From contig CAWBTX010000005.1 of NCBI GenBank assembly GCA_963791905.1, positions 868,001 through 932,000 of the forward strand: a stretch of DNA of 64,000 nt, in the 5' to 3' direction. Positions within the stretch are counted from its first letter, which is position 1, and the number at the start of each line of letters is the position of its first letter. The notes under the pieces were generated by a model, which saw nothing but the letters and a program-made list of their open reading frames with translations, made no database searches and had not been told where the DNA came from. Shown in pieces: positions 46,092-55,062 of this stretch. The stretch is from Gaiellasilicea sp963791905 (lineage in GTDB: Bacteria; Actinomycetota; Thermoleophilia; Gaiellales; Gaiellaceae). A program made the position numbers and the translations under genes.

Positions 46092-47390
46092 ATGGCGACC
46101 GAGGTCAAGCTGCCACGGCTGGGCCAGGGGATGGAGTCCGGCACGATCGTCAAGTGGCTGAAGGGCGAGGGCGATCCGGTCAAGAAGCGCGAGCCGCTCT
46201 ACGAGCTCGACACCGACAAGGTGACGCAGGAGGTGGAGGCCGAGGCCGACGGCGTCTTGCTGAAGATCGTCGTCGACTCGGGCGAGGTCGAGGTCGGCCG
46301 CACGATCGCCGTCATCGGCGCTGAGGGGGAGGACGTGAGCGAGTCGCTTTCCGACGGCAAGCCGCCGGAAAGCGATGGTGAGGGCGCTGCCGAAGTCGAG
46401 GACCGCGAGGAGACGCAGACGGAAGGCTCCGCCGCGCCCGGCATGGACTCGGAGCGTGAGCGTGGCCAGGCAGCGGCCGCTGCCACGGCCGCGGCGCAGA
46501 AACCGGCCACGACGGACGGTCGTCCAGACACGGGCGCGGCCCGTGTCAAGGCCTCACCGCTCGCACGGCGGCTGGCGCGCGAGAAGGGGATCGACATCGC
46601 GCAGGTCAGCGGCTCGGGGCCGGAGGGCCGGATCATCGCGCAGGACGTCGAGCAGGCGGCTCTGGCGCCGCCGCCGGCCGCCCCGGCAGCTGCGCTCCCG
46701 GCTGCAGGCGAGGTCGAGGAGCTGGAGCTCACCTCCACCCGCAAGACGATCGCGCGCCGACTGACCGAGGCCTGGCAGGCGCCCGTCTTCCAGCTCGTCG
46801 TCTCCGCCGACATGACGCGGACGCTGGAGCTGCGGGAGCGGCTCGTCGACCGGCTGGCCGAGGGCGAGACGAAGCCGACCGTCTCCGACCTGCTGACGAA
46901 GGTCTGCGCGGCCGCGCTCGTCCGCCACCGCGCCGTGAACGCGCACTTCACCGGCGAGACGATCCGCCGCTTCCCGAACGCGCACATCGGGATCGCCGTT
47001 GCCGCCCCGAACGGCCTGATCGTGCCCGTGATCCGCGACGCCGACCGCCGCACGATCCAGGAGATCGCGGCCGCACGCGCCGATGTCGTCGGCCGCGCCC
47101 GCGACGGCAAGCTGCAGCTGGCCGACCTCGAGGGCGGCACGTTCACGATCTCGAACCTCGGCATGTTCGGCATGGAGCAGTTCGTCGCCGTCCTGAACCC
47201 GCCGCAGGCGGCCATCCTCGCCGTCGGCTCTGCAGAGCCCAAGCCGGTCGTCCGCGACGGCGAGGTCGTGGTGCGGCCGATGCTGGCGCTGACGCTCACG
47301 TGCGACCACCGCGCCATCGACGGCGCCGACGGCGCCGATTTCCTCCGCACCGTCAAGGAGCTGCTCGAAGAGCCGGCTCTGGCTCTCTGA
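46092..47390 (+). CDS. pdhC: Dihydrolipoamide acyltransferase (E2) of the PDH complex
   Basis: A 432-residue E2. Order: lipoyl domain with the modified lysine in ELDTDKVTQEVEAEADG, an Ala/Thr/acidic linker, peripheral-subunit-binding domain (KASPLARRLAREKGIDIAQV; GSGPEGRIIAQDV), a Pro/Ala linker and the catalytic domain (RKTIARRLTEAWQAPVFQLV...TCDHRAIDGADGADFL, with His and DG). It transfers acetyl to CoA and is the core of the complex. Only one lipoyl domain. Translation starts right after the structured repeat. Confidence 0.95.
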   Translation: MATEVKLPRLGQGMESGTIVKWLKGEGDPVKKREPLYELDTDKVTQEVEAEADGVLLKIVVDSGEVEVGRTIAVIGAEGEDVSESLSDGKPPESDGEGAAEVEDREETQTEGSAAPGMDSERERGQAAAAATAAAQKPATTDGRPDTGAARVKASPLARRLAREKGIDIAQVSGSGPEGRIIAQDVEQAALAPPPAAPAAALPAAGEVEELELTSTRKTIARRLTEAWQAPVFQLVVSADMTRTLELRERLVDRLAEGETKPTVSDLLTKVCAAALVRHRAVNAHFTGETIRRFPNAHIGIAVAAPNGLIVPVIRDADRRTIQEIAAARADVVGRARDGKLQLADLEGGTFTISNLGMFGMEQFVAVLNPPQAAILAVGSAEPKPVVRDGEVVVRPMLALTLTCDHRAIDGADGADFLRTVKELLEEPALAL

Positions 47391-47398
47391 GGACCCTG

Positions 47399-47734
47399 TT
47401 GGCCACGGTCTGGTACCGCGTCCGAGATCTCGATGCCGGACGGGCGTTCTACCGTGACGTGCTTGGCTTCGACGAGGTCTACCTGGATCACCCCGGGGGC
47501 TGGTCGAAGTTGACTCGCGGGTCGATGGAGATCGCGCTCGCCCAAGGCGAGCCCGAGGAGGGCGGCGTCGCCCACATCGACGTCGACGACGTGAAGGCCG
47601 AGGCCGACCGCCTGCGCGCGGCGGGGGTCGAGGTCGGTGTCGTGCTCGAGCTCAGCGGGGAGATCCGGCTCGTGGACGTGTTCGACCCGGACGGCAACCG
47701 CATTCAGCTCGCGCAGACGCTCAACGACTCGTAG
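47399..47734 (+). CDS. VOC family protein (glyoxalase-like)
   Basis: A 111-residue VOC protein: TVWYRVRDLDAGRAFYRDVL, GFDEVYLDHPGG, VAHIDVDDVKAEADRLRAAG, VDVFDPDGNRIQLAQ. The start is TTG 47399 (CTG 47396 is also in frame), eight bases after the E2 stop, and the next gene starts at its stop, so it is part of the PDH transcription unit. Substrate unknown. Confidence 0.85.
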   Translation: MATVWYRVRDLDAGRAFYRDVLGFDEVYLDHPGGWSKLTRGSMEIALAQGEPEEGGVAHIDVDDVKAEADRLRAAGVEVGVVLELSGEIRLVDVFDPDGNRIQLAQTLNDS

Positions 47735-48214
47735 ATGAGCACCGTGATCAGGAGAGGAGGCGCGCAGGACACGAGGTTCCTGCGCGACATGCTCCATCAC
47801 GCCTACTACTGGCGGGAGCGCGTGCCGGGCTCGTTCGTCTCGCGGTACGTGCGCGGCTGGGGCAGGCCGGGTGACACGGCCGTGATCGCGCTCGAGAACG
47901 GCTTCCCGGTCGGCGCCGCCTGGTACCGGCTGTTCTCTGCCGCCGAGCCGGGCTACGGCTTCGTGGACGAGACAACGCCCGAGCTCGCGATCGCCGTCGT
48001 CCCGTCGAAGCGCGGCCATGGGATCGGCGACCAGATGCTCGAGGCGCTGCTCGCGCGCGCACGCGAAGCGGGCTACAGCGCGATCAGCCTCAACGTCGAG
48101 CCGGGCAATCCGGCCCGCAAGCTGTACGAGCGCCACGGCTTCCAGGTCGTCGACGAGGGCCGGGACGCGTGGACGATGCGCGCGTCGATAGCATCGACGC
48201 CGACCACCGACTGA
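47735..48214 (+). CDS. GNAT family N-acetyltransferase
   Basis: A 159-residue acetyltransferase using acetyl-CoA. Seen: motif A (LAIAVVPSKRGHGIGDQMLE, with the R/QxxGxG/A-type pyrophosphate loop) and motif B (AISLNVEPGNPARKLYERHG FQVV). The acceptor cannot be predicted. The ATG directly follows the VOC stop; lpd follows after 14 bases. Its place in an acetyl-CoA-generating operon may be meaningful, or it may simply be co-transcribed. Confidence 0.88.
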   Translation: MSTVIRRGGAQDTRFLRDMLHHAYYWRERVPGSFVSRYVRGWGRPGDTAVIALENGFPVGAAWYRLFSAAEPGYGFVDETTPELAIAVVPSKRGHGIGDQMLEALLARAREAGYSAISLNVEPGNPARKLYERHGFQVVDEGRDAWTMRASIASTPTTD

Positions 48215-48228
48215 GGAGCTGAACCGAG

Positions 48229-49635
48229 ATGGAATGTGACGTCGCCGTCCTGGGCGGGGGGCCTGGCGGGTACACGGCAGCGATTCGCGCCGCTCAGCTG
48301 GGCGCGAAGACCGCCTGCATCGAGCAGGAGCCCGAGCTCGGCGGCACCTGCCTCCGCGTCGGCTGCATCCCGACCAAGGCCTGGGTGCAGACGGCGCACG
48401 CCATCCACCAGGCGCAGGACACCTTCGCGAAGCTCGGGGTCGTGGTCGGCGCGCCGCAGCTCGACTTCGGCCAGGCGTCGGAGTGGAAGAGCGGCGTCGT
48501 CAAGCAGATGACGTCGGGCGTGGCCTCGCTCTTCAAGGCCAACGGCGTCGAGTGGGTCAAGGGGAAGGGTGCCTTCCGCGACGCGAACACGATCGCCGTC
48601 GAGGGTGGGGAGGACGTCACGTTCCGCTCCGCGGTCATCGCCACCGGCTCGTATCCGCTCCGGCCGCCGATCAGCGGGCTCGACTCGCCGCGCTGCGTCG
48701 ACTCGACGGGCCTGCTCGCCGCGACCGACGTGCCGGACCGGCTCGTCGTCCTCGGCGGCGGCATCATCGGCTGTGAGTTCGCCTCGATCTTCCAGCGCTT
48801 CGGCTCCGAGGTGACGATCATCGAGATGCTCGACGCGCTGATCCCCCAGGAGGACGCGGATGCGGCAAAGGAGCTCGCCAAGCAGTTCGGCAAGCGTGGG
48901 ATCGTGCTGCACCTCGGCAAGCAGTGCACCGGGGTCGAGGACGACGGCTCGCAACTGACCGTGCACTTCGGCGACGGAGAGTCGGTGCAGGCCGACCTGA
49001 TGCTCATCTCCGTCGGCCGAGGGCCTGTCGTCGAAGGCCTCGGGCTCGAGCAGCTCGGCGTCGAGTTCGACCCGCGCAAGGGCATCGCCGCGGACGAGCA
49101 CCGCCGCACGACCGTGCCGCACATCTACGCCGTCGGCGACTGCGCCGGCTACTGGCAGCTCGCGCACACTGCTTTCCGGGAGGGCGAGGTCGCCGCGGAG
49201 AACGCCTGCGGTCACGATGCCGTCATCGGCGAGCCCGCCGTGCCGCGGCCGATCTACACCGATCCGGAGATCGCCGGCGTCGGCCTCACGGAGGCCGAAG
49301 CGCGTGAGCGACACGGCGACGACATCGCGGTCGGCATGTTCCCGTGGGTCGCGAATGCGCGGGCGGTGATGCAGAACGAGACCGTCGGCTGGGTGAAGTC
49401 GATCCACGAGACCAAGTACGGCGAGCTGCTCGGGCTCGTCATGGTCGGGCCGCACGTGACCGATCTGATCGAGGCCGGCACGGTCGCGATCGACGCGGAG
49501 GCGACCGTCGAGACGGTCGCGGACGGCATGGCCGCTCACCCGACGCTCTCGGAGGCGATCAAGGAGGCGGGTCTCGTCGCGCTCGGACGCGCCATCCACC
49601 TGCCGAACCGGAAGCGGGCGGCCGCGAGTACCTGA
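48229..49635 (+). CDS. lpdA: Dihydrolipoyl dehydrogenase (E3)
   Basis: A 468-residue flavoenzyme that reoxidises the E2 lipoyl group with NAD+. Seen: FAD motif VAVLGGGPGGYTAAIRAAQL, redox-active pair GGTCLRVGCIPTK, NAD motif LVVLGGGIIGCEFASIFQRF, second FAD motif IYAVGDCAG, and the C-terminal dimer domain with the catalytic HPTLSE region. The ATG has GGAG upstream (GAGGAGCTGAACCGAG). It completes the PDH complex started by E1 alpha at 43966. Confidence 0.97.
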   Translation: MECDVAVLGGGPGGYTAAIRAAQLGAKTACIEQEPELGGTCLRVGCIPTKAWVQTAHAIHQAQDTFAKLGVVVGAPQLDFGQASEWKSGVVKQMTSGVASLFKANGVEWVKGKGAFRDANTIAVEGGEDVTFRSAVIATGSYPLRPPISGLDSPRCVDSTGLLAATDVPDRLVVLGGGIIGCEFASIFQRFGSEVTIIEMLDALIPQEDADAAKELAKQFGKRGIVLHLGKQCTGVEDDGSQLTVHFGDGESVQADLMLISVGRGPVVEGLGLEQLGVEFDPRKGIAADEHRRTTVPHIYAVGDCAGYWQLAHTAFREGEVAAENACGHDAVIGEPAVPRPIYTDPEIAGVGLTEAEARERHGDDIAVGMFPWVANARAVMQNETVGWVKSIHETKYGELLGLVMVGPHVTDLIEAGTVAIDAEATVETVADGMAAHPTLSEAIKEAGLVALGRAIHLPNRKRAAAST

Positions 49636-49652
49636 TCGCGGAGCCGATCCGT

Positions 49653-49658
49653 TAGCCT
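49653..49658 (+). promoter_or_regulatory. Probable -10 box (TAGCCT) before the 73-residue protein gene
   Basis: TAGCCT is followed by six bases and the ATG at 49665, implying a leaderless transcript that could continue into hisC. Confidence 0.5.
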
Positions 49659-49664
49659 CCCGCA

Positions 49665-49886
49665 ATGAGCATCTTCAACCGCCGCAACGCTCTGCTGGGT
49701 TGGCTGGCCTGGCTCGGCGCGAAGGCCGTGATCAAGAAGAAGGCGCTGCAGGCGGTTCCGGGGCGCGTGGAGGGGACGTGGCGGCCGAACAAGGGCGCGA
49801 TCGTCGCGGCGCTCGCCGCTGTCGGCGGCGTGCTTCTGTTCTGGCGCAGCAAGAGCGGCGACGCCGAGACCCCCAGCGGCGACTAG
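49665..49886 (+). CDS. Small membrane protein, 73 aa
   Basis: Not recognised. A basic N-terminus (MSIFNRRNALLGWLAWLGAK AVIKKKALQ), one membrane helix (GAIVAALAAVGGVLLFW) and a short acidic tail. It starts six bases after a -10-like box and lies seven bases before hisC. The sequence style is that of actinobacterial small membrane proteins of unknown function. Confidence 0.7.
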   Translation: MSIFNRRNALLGWLAWLGAKAVIKKKALQAVPGRVEGTWRPNKGAIVAALAAVGGVLLFWRSKSGDAETPSGD

Positions 49887-49893
49887 GCTCGGC

Positions 49894-51003
49894 GTGTCCC
49901 TCTTCCGCTCCGCCCTCGACGGGCTCGTCCCGTACGAGCCCGGGAAGCCCGAGGACGAGGTGCAGCGCGAGCTCGGGCTCGAGCGCGTCGTCAAGCTCGC
50001 GTCGAACGAAGGGCCGTGGGGGCCGTTCCCGGAGGCGCTGAGCGCGCTCGATGCGTGCGCCAACGCCCTCAACCGGTATCCGGACGGCGGCGCCTACTAC
50101 CTGCGGAACGCGCTCGCCGAGCGGCACGCGGTCGGCCCCGAGCAGATCGTCACCGCCGCCGGCGCCGACGCGGTCATCGGGCACCTCTGCGTCGCCGCAC
50201 TCGATCCCGGCGACGAGGTCGTCACCGGCTGGCCGTCCTTCATCAGCTACGTGCTCGACGCCCTGAAGCTGGGCGCGGTGCCTCAGCGCGTGCCGCTGCG
50301 GGACGACCACCTCGACCTCGAGGCCATGCTCGCCGCGATCGGGCCGCGGACGAAGCTCGTCTTCATCGCGAACCCGAACAACCCCACCGGGACGATGACC
50401 TCGCGTGCGGAGCTCGACGACTACTTCGAGCGGGTCCCCGAGCACGTCCTGACCGTGCTCGACCAGGCGTACTTCGAGTACATCGACCATCCCGACTATC
50501 CGGACGGCGTTGCGGAGTACCTCCGGGCCGGGCGGCGCGTGCTCGTGCTGCGAACGTTCTCGAAGATCTACGGGCTCGCCGGCCTGCGGGTGGGCTACGG
50601 CGTCGGCCCCCGGGACGCGATCGAGGCGATCCTGAAGGTGCGGCGGGCCTTCGATGTCAGCACGGCGGCCCAGGTCGCCGCACGGGCGAGCCTCGACGCC
50701 ACGGCAGAGCTCGAGCGGCGCCGCCGGCTGACGGCGGAGGGTCGGCAGAACCTCGAACGCACGCTCACCGAGGCCGGGCTTCCGCCCGCAGGGCCGGCCG
50801 TGGCGAACTTCGTCTTCACGGAGGTGGGCGACGACGCGACCGGCCTTTTCCAGGCCCTTCTTCGCCAGGGCGCAATCGTCCGTCCGATGGGCGCCTTCGG
50901 CGCGCCTGGAGGCCTGCGGATCACCGTCGGCACGCCGGAGGAGAACACCTTCTTCGCCGACGCGCTCGCGGCCGCTCTGGCCTCGGCACCCACGCCGCGG
51001 TAG
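49894..51003 (+). CDS. hisC: Histidinol-phosphate aminotransferase
   Basis: A 369-residue fold-I PLP aminotransferase. Seen: VVKLASNEGPWGPFPEALSA, PDGGAYYLRNALAE, the ANPNNPTGT motif, VLDQAYFEY, the PLP lysine in RTFSKIYGLAGLRVGYG, and the C-terminal RITVGTPEEN. It converts imidazole-acetol phosphate to histidinol phosphate. No other histidine gene is near, and related enzymes use phenylalanine or tyrosine, so the substrate is likely but not certain. GTG start. Confidence 0.9.
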   Translation: MSLFRSALDGLVPYEPGKPEDEVQRELGLERVVKLASNEGPWGPFPEALSALDACANALNRYPDGGAYYLRNALAERHAVGPEQIVTAAGADAVIGHLCVAALDPGDEVVTGWPSFISYVLDALKLGAVPQRVPLRDDHLDLEAMLAAIGPRTKLVFIANPNNPTGTMTSRAELDDYFERVPEHVLTVLDQAYFEYIDHPDYPDGVAEYLRAGRRVLVLRTFSKIYGLAGLRVGYGVGPRDAIEAILKVRRAFDVSTAAQVAARASLDATAELERRRRLTAEGRQNLERTLTEAGLPPAGPAVANFVFTEVGDDATGLFQALLRQGAIVRPMGAFGAPGGLRITVGTPEENTFFADALAAALASAPTPR

Positions 51004-51086
51004 CACGCGTTGCGCCTGCGACGAGCAGGACGACGACAACCCGCGACTAACAAAGGCATCAAGTAGGTTGGGTATCCTGCTCCTCC

Positions 51087-51106
51087 GCGGGCGCTGCAGC
51101 GTCCGC
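51087..51106 (+). other. Hairpin in the LCP gene leader
   Basis: GCGGGCGCTGCAGCGTCCGC is self-complementary with one G-T wobble, eight pairs around TGCA. It ends eight bases before the ATG at 51115 and could hinder ribosome access. A TATCCT box at 51073-51078 would put it in the transcript. The rest of 51004-51114 shows nothing else. Confidence 0.45.
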
Positions 51107-51114
51107 TTCGACGT

Positions 51115-53073
51115 ATGCGGACAACGCTGAAAAGAGGCATAGGTCGCGGGGCGGCCGTGAATGGCAACGGCCGGCCGGTCTTGCCGCCTGGCGCGCTGTC
51201 GCCGATCACGATCTATCGCCAGCCGGAGCGCAAGCGACGCGGCGGCGTGGCCATCCTCGGCGCCGTCGTCGCCTGGATGTTCGTCGCGCTCCTGATGACC
51301 GCCGGCGCGATCGGCGGCGGCTACTACCTCTTCCTCGAGCAGCGGGTCGAGGACCTCGTCGCGACCACGCCGGACGTCGTCATCGCGCAGAAGCAGCTCG
51401 ACATCCCGCTCGCGAACGAGCCGGCGACCGCGCTCGTGGTCGGCTACGACAAGCGCAAGGGCGAGGACGCCTCCGCGCAGTCCCGCTCCGACACCGTGAT
51501 GCTCGTGCGCGCCGATCCGAATACCGAGTCGATCTCGCTGCTCTCGTTCCCGCGCGACCTGATCGTCGACGTCACGTGCCCCGGGAAGCTCACCTACCGC
51601 GGCCGGATCAACGAGGCGTACTCGGAGTGCGGCTCGACCGGCACGCTCCAGACCGTGCGCAAGCTGACCGGGCTCTCCGTCCACTACCTCGTGACGGTCA
51701 ACTTCCGCGGCTTTCGGCAGGTCGTGGACAGCCTCGACGGCGTGTGGCTCGACGTCGACCGGCGCTACTTCAACGATCGCGGCGGGCCGTTCGGCTACGC
51801 GACGATCAATCTCCAGCCCGGCTACCAGAAGCTGACCGGCTACCAGGCGCTCGACTTCGTCCGCTACCGGCACACCGACTCCGACCTCTATCGCCTCGCC
51901 CGCCAGCAGATGTTCGTTCGCTCGCTGAAGGCGCAGATCCAGGATCAGCTCTCCGGCACGAGCCTCGCGCTCACGGTGCCCAAGCTCGTCACCGCGATCA
52001 CGAAGAACGTCGAGGTCGGCCGCGGCGGCGGCAAGGACATCGACATCGACCTCCTGCGCTCCTACGCGCTCTTCGCGTACGGCCTGCCGCCGGGCCACGT
52101 CTTCCAGTCCTCCATCGACGGCCTCGAGGGCTTCGCGGAGCTGACGACGTCGGAGGAGAACATTCGCGCAGCGGTCCAGGAGTTCGCGCATCCGGACGTG
52201 GAGTCGCCGGACAAGGCGACCGCCGTGGTGCTCAACGAGAAGCCGAAGAAAAAGGTCGCGAAGGCACCGCCGCCGCGAGACACGACGGTCACCGTCCTGA
52301 ACGGCAACGGCGTCACCGGCGCCGCAGCGAACGCGAGCTACCTGCTCGGACAGCGCGGCTACGCGACGCTCGGCCCGCCCGACGGTCTCTCGGCGGACGC
52401 TCCCACGTTCGACTACTTCAAGACGGAGATCCACTACGACCCGGCGCAGCCAGGCTCGAAGCCGGCCGCGCAGAAGGTCGCCGCCCTCTTCGGCATCGAG
52501 GAGATCGTGCCGGTCAAGGCGCCGATCGCCGCGCGCTCGAGCGGCGCGATGGTGGTCGCGATCGTCGGCAAGACCTTCCACGGCACGCTCGCCGAGGCGC
52601 CGGTCGACAAGACGCCGCAGAAGCAGGCGCCCGCGGTCGCGCCCGGCGCCGATGCCGCGCTGCCGTATCTCCGTGAGCGCGCCTCGAAGGTGCCGTTCAA
52701 GCTGATGGTGCCGACCGTGATCGCGCAGGGCAGCTGGATCGATCGGGAGCGGCCGGTGCGGATGTACTGGATCGACGAGGACGATCGCAAGCACAAGACG
52801 ATCCGGCTCACCTACAACATGGGGACGGGCGAGTACTGGGGCGTCCAGATGACCGACTGGCAGGACGCGCCTGCGCTCTCGGACAAGAATCACGCCCGGC
52901 TGATCAAGCGGCGGGCGTACGAGCTCCACTACGCGGGGCCCAAGCTGCGCATGGTCGTGCTGCGCCACGGCGGCGCGAGCTACTGGGTCGTCAACACGCT
53001 CTCGAACAAGCTCTCGAACGAGACCATGCTGGCGATCGCCAAGGGTCTGAAGCCGCTCTCCCGGGTCAAGTAG
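51115..53073 (+). CDS. LytR-CpsA-Psr (LCP) family protein with LytR_C and extra C-terminal domain
   Basis: At 652 residues it is long for an LCP protein. Order: cytoplasmic basic N-terminus; membrane helix (VAWMFVALLMTAGAIGGGYY); LCP domain with RSDTVMLVRADPNTESISLL SFPRDLIVDV and YQALDFVRYRHTDSDLYRLA; a Lys/Pro linker; a LytR_C-like domain (TTVTVLNGNGVTGAAANASY); and about 160 residues more (GSWIDRERPVRMYWIDEDDR; YWGVQMTDWQDAPAL) that I do not recognise. LCP proteins attach glycopolymers to peptidoglycan outside the membrane. It is followed directly by ugd. Confidence 0.92.
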   Translation: MRTTLKRGIGRGAAVNGNGRPVLPPGALSPITIYRQPERKRRGGVAILGAVVAWMFVALLMTAGAIGGGYYLFLEQRVEDLVATTPDVVIAQKQLDIPLANEPATALVVGYDKRKGEDASAQSRSDTVMLVRADPNTESISLLSFPRDLIVDVTCPGKLTYRGRINEAYSECGSTGTLQTVRKLTGLSVHYLVTVNFRGFRQVVDSLDGVWLDVDRRYFNDRGGPFGYATINLQPGYQKLTGYQALDFVRYRHTDSDLYRLARQQMFVRSLKAQIQDQLSGTSLALTVPKLVTAITKNVEVGRGGGKDIDIDLLRSYALFAYGLPPGHVFQSSIDGLEGFAELTTSEENIRAAVQEFAHPDVESPDKATAVVLNEKPKKKVAKAPPPRDTTVTVLNGNGVTGAAANASYLLGQRGYATLGPPDGLSADAPTFDYFKTEIHYDPAQPGSKPAAQKVAALFGIEEIVPVKAPIAARSSGAMVVAIVGKTFHGTLAEAPVDKTPQKQAPAVAPGADAALPYLRERASKVPFKLMVPTVIAQGSWIDRERPVRMYWIDEDDRKHKTIRLTYNMGTGEYWGVQMTDWQDAPALSDKNHARLIKRRAYELHYAGPKLRMVVLRHGGASYWVVNTLSNKLSNETMLAIAKGLKPLSRVK

Positions 53074-54359
53074 TGAGCAAGGTCGCCGTGTTCGGTGCGG
53101 GCTACGTCGGGCTCGTCACGGGCGCGTGCTTGGCCGATCTCGGCCATGAGGTCGTGATCCGCGACGTGCTGCCGGAGAAGATCGACGCGCTCCGGCGCGG
53201 GGAGGCGCCGATCTACGAGCCCGGCCTCGAGGAGTTGCTCGCCCGGAACGCCGCGCGGTTGACCTACACGCTGGACGTCTCGGAGGCGGTCGCCGGCGCG
53301 GAGTTCCTCTACGTCGCGGTCGGGACGCCGCCGACGTACTCGGGTGACGCCGACCTCTCCGCCGTCTGGACGGTCGTCGACGAGCTCGGCGGGCTCGAGC
53401 AGCGCGCGATCGTCGTCATGAAGAGCACCGTCCCGGCCGGCACCGGCGCCAACGTCCGCCACCGGCTAGACCAGCGCGGCCTTACCAACGTCGGCTATGC
53501 CTCGAATCCCGAGTTCACGGCCGAGGGGACGGCCGTCCGGGACTTCCAGCACCCGGACCGCATCGTCATCGGCGCCTTCGACGAGGCCGACGGCGACGCC
53601 GTTGCAGAGCTGCACCGCGGCATCGACGCCCCCGTCGTCCGCTGCGACGTCGCCTCGGCCGAGATGATCAAGCTCGCCGCGAACGCCGCGCTGATGACGC
53701 GCATCAGCTTCATCAACGAGATCGCGAACGTCTGCGAGGCGACCGGCGCGGACGTCGTCCGCGTCGCCGAGGGGATCGGCCTCGACCGCCGCATCGGCCC
53801 GAGCTTCCTGCGCGCAGGCATCGGCTATGGCGGCAGCTGCTTTCCGAAGGACTCCCTCGCCCTCAAGCAGCTCGCCGCCAACTCGGGCTACCACTTCCAG
53901 CTCCTCAATTCGGTGATCGAGGTGAACGAGCTGCAGAAGCGGCGCGTGATCGGGAAGCTCCAGCAGCGTCTCGGGACGCTGCGCGGCAAGACCGTGGCGT
54001 TGCTCGGGCTCGCGTTCAAGCCGGGCACAGACGACACGCGCGAGGCGCCGAGCCTCGTCCTGGCCGGGCGCCTGGTCGCCGAGGGTGCCGACGTGCGCGC
54101 CTGGGACCCGGTCGCGCACCCGGACGGGCTTCACGGAGTCGCTCAGGTCGCGACGATCGAGGAGGCGCTCGCCGGCGTCGACGCGGCCGTGCTCGTGACC
54201 GAGTGGCCGCAGCTTGCTCAGGTCGACTGGCGTGCGGCCGCGATCGAGGCAGGCGCGAAGAGGCCCGTGTTCATCGACGGCCGCAACATGCTGGATCCGG
54301 AGCTCATGCGTGAGGCTGGTTGGACGTACGAGGGCGTGGGCCGCCCTGCGGAGAGCTGA
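53073..54359 (+). CDS. ugd: UDP-glucose 6-dehydrogenase
   Basis: A 428-residue nucleotide-sugar dehydrogenase making UDP-glucuronate for envelope polymers. Seen: Rossmann GAGYVGLVTGACLADLGH, STVPAGTGANVR, the central helix NAALMTRISFINEIANVCEA, the catalytic cysteine in GIGYGGSCFPKDSLAL and LGLAFKPGTDDTREAPSLVL. GTG start overlaps the LCP stop by one base. The UDP-GlcDH branch is inferred; UDP-ManNAc dehydrogenase is a less likely alternative. Confidence 0.93.
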   Translation: MSKVAVFGAGYVGLVTGACLADLGHEVVIRDVLPEKIDALRRGEAPIYEPGLEELLARNAARLTYTLDVSEAVAGAEFLYVAVGTPPTYSGDADLSAVWTVVDELGGLEQRAIVVMKSTVPAGTGANVRHRLDQRGLTNVGYASNPEFTAEGTAVRDFQHPDRIVIGAFDEADGDAVAELHRGIDAPVVRCDVASAEMIKLAANAALMTRISFINEIANVCEATGADVVRVAEGIGLDRRIGPSFLRAGIGYGGSCFPKDSLALKQLAANSGYHFQLLNSVIEVNELQKRRVIGKLQQRLGTLRGKTVALLGLAFKPGTDDTREAPSLVLAGRLVAEGADVRAWDPVAHPDGLHGVAQVATIEEALAGVDAAVLVTEWPQLAQVDWRAAAIEAGAKRPVFIDGRNMLDPELMREAGWTYEGVGRPAES

Positions 54360-55045
54360 TGGAGGCGCTGATCCTCGCCGGTGGGAAGGCGGAGCGCCTC
54401 GGTGCGGCGGCGCGCGGCAACCCGAAGCCGCTCGTGCCGGTCGCCGGGCGGCCTCTCCTCGGCTACACGATTCGTCGCCTCGCGGCCGGCGGCGTCACGC
54501 GGGCGATCGTCGCCTGCTCGGACGGGCTCGAGGCTCGGTTCGACGAGGACCTGGTCGGCCACGGGGTCGAGATCGTCGCCGTCGGGGAGCCGGAGCCGCT
54601 CGGCCGGGGCGGGGGGCTCCGCTTCGCCGCCGGCCAGAGGCGCGAGAACGGAGCCGTGCTCGCGATGAACGGCGACGAGCTGCTCGACCTCGACTACGGC
54701 GCACTCTTGCAGCGCCACGCCGAGAGCGGCGCCGCCGCAACGGTCGTCGTCGCGCAGGTGAACTCGCCGTTCGGCGTCGTCGACCTCGACGACGAGGATC
54801 GGATCCACGGTTTTCGCGAGGCGCCCAAGCTCGAGCATTGGGTCAACGCGGGCGTCTACGTCCTCGGTCAGGAGGCGCTCGAGCGACTCCCTGAGAAGGG
54901 CGACCACGAGCAGAGCACCTTTCCGGAGCTCGCGGGGGAGGGCAAGCTGCGCGCCTTCCGGCACGGCGGCGTCTGGCTCACGGTGAACACCCCCAAGGAC
55001 TTGCGGCGCGCCGAGGAGTATCTGACCAGCCGTAGGGATTGGTAG
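54359..55045 (+). CDS. Sugar-phosphate nucleotidyltransferase
   Basis: A 228-residue NTP-transferase: MEALILAGGKAERLGAAARG NPKPLVPVAGRPLLGYTIRR (signature and PKP lysine), LAMNGDELLDLDYG (metal-binding Asp), VNAGVYVLG. It activates a sugar 1-phosphate for polymer synthesis; the exact sugar (mannose, heptose or glucose) is not evident. The ATG overlaps the ugd TGA, so it is coupled to ugd. Confidence 0.9.
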   Translation: MEALILAGGKAERLGAAARGNPKPLVPVAGRPLLGYTIRRLAAGGVTRAIVACSDGLEARFDEDLVGHGVEIVAVGEPEPLGRGGGLRFAAGQRRENGAVLAMNGDELLDLDYGALLQRHAESGAAATVVVAQVNSPFGVVDLDDEDRIHGFREAPKLEHWVNAGVYVLGQEALERLPEKGDHEQSTFPELAGEGKLRAFRHGGVWLTVNTPKDLRRAEEYLTSRRDW

Positions 55046-55062
55046 CGGGCGCCCGCAGGAAT

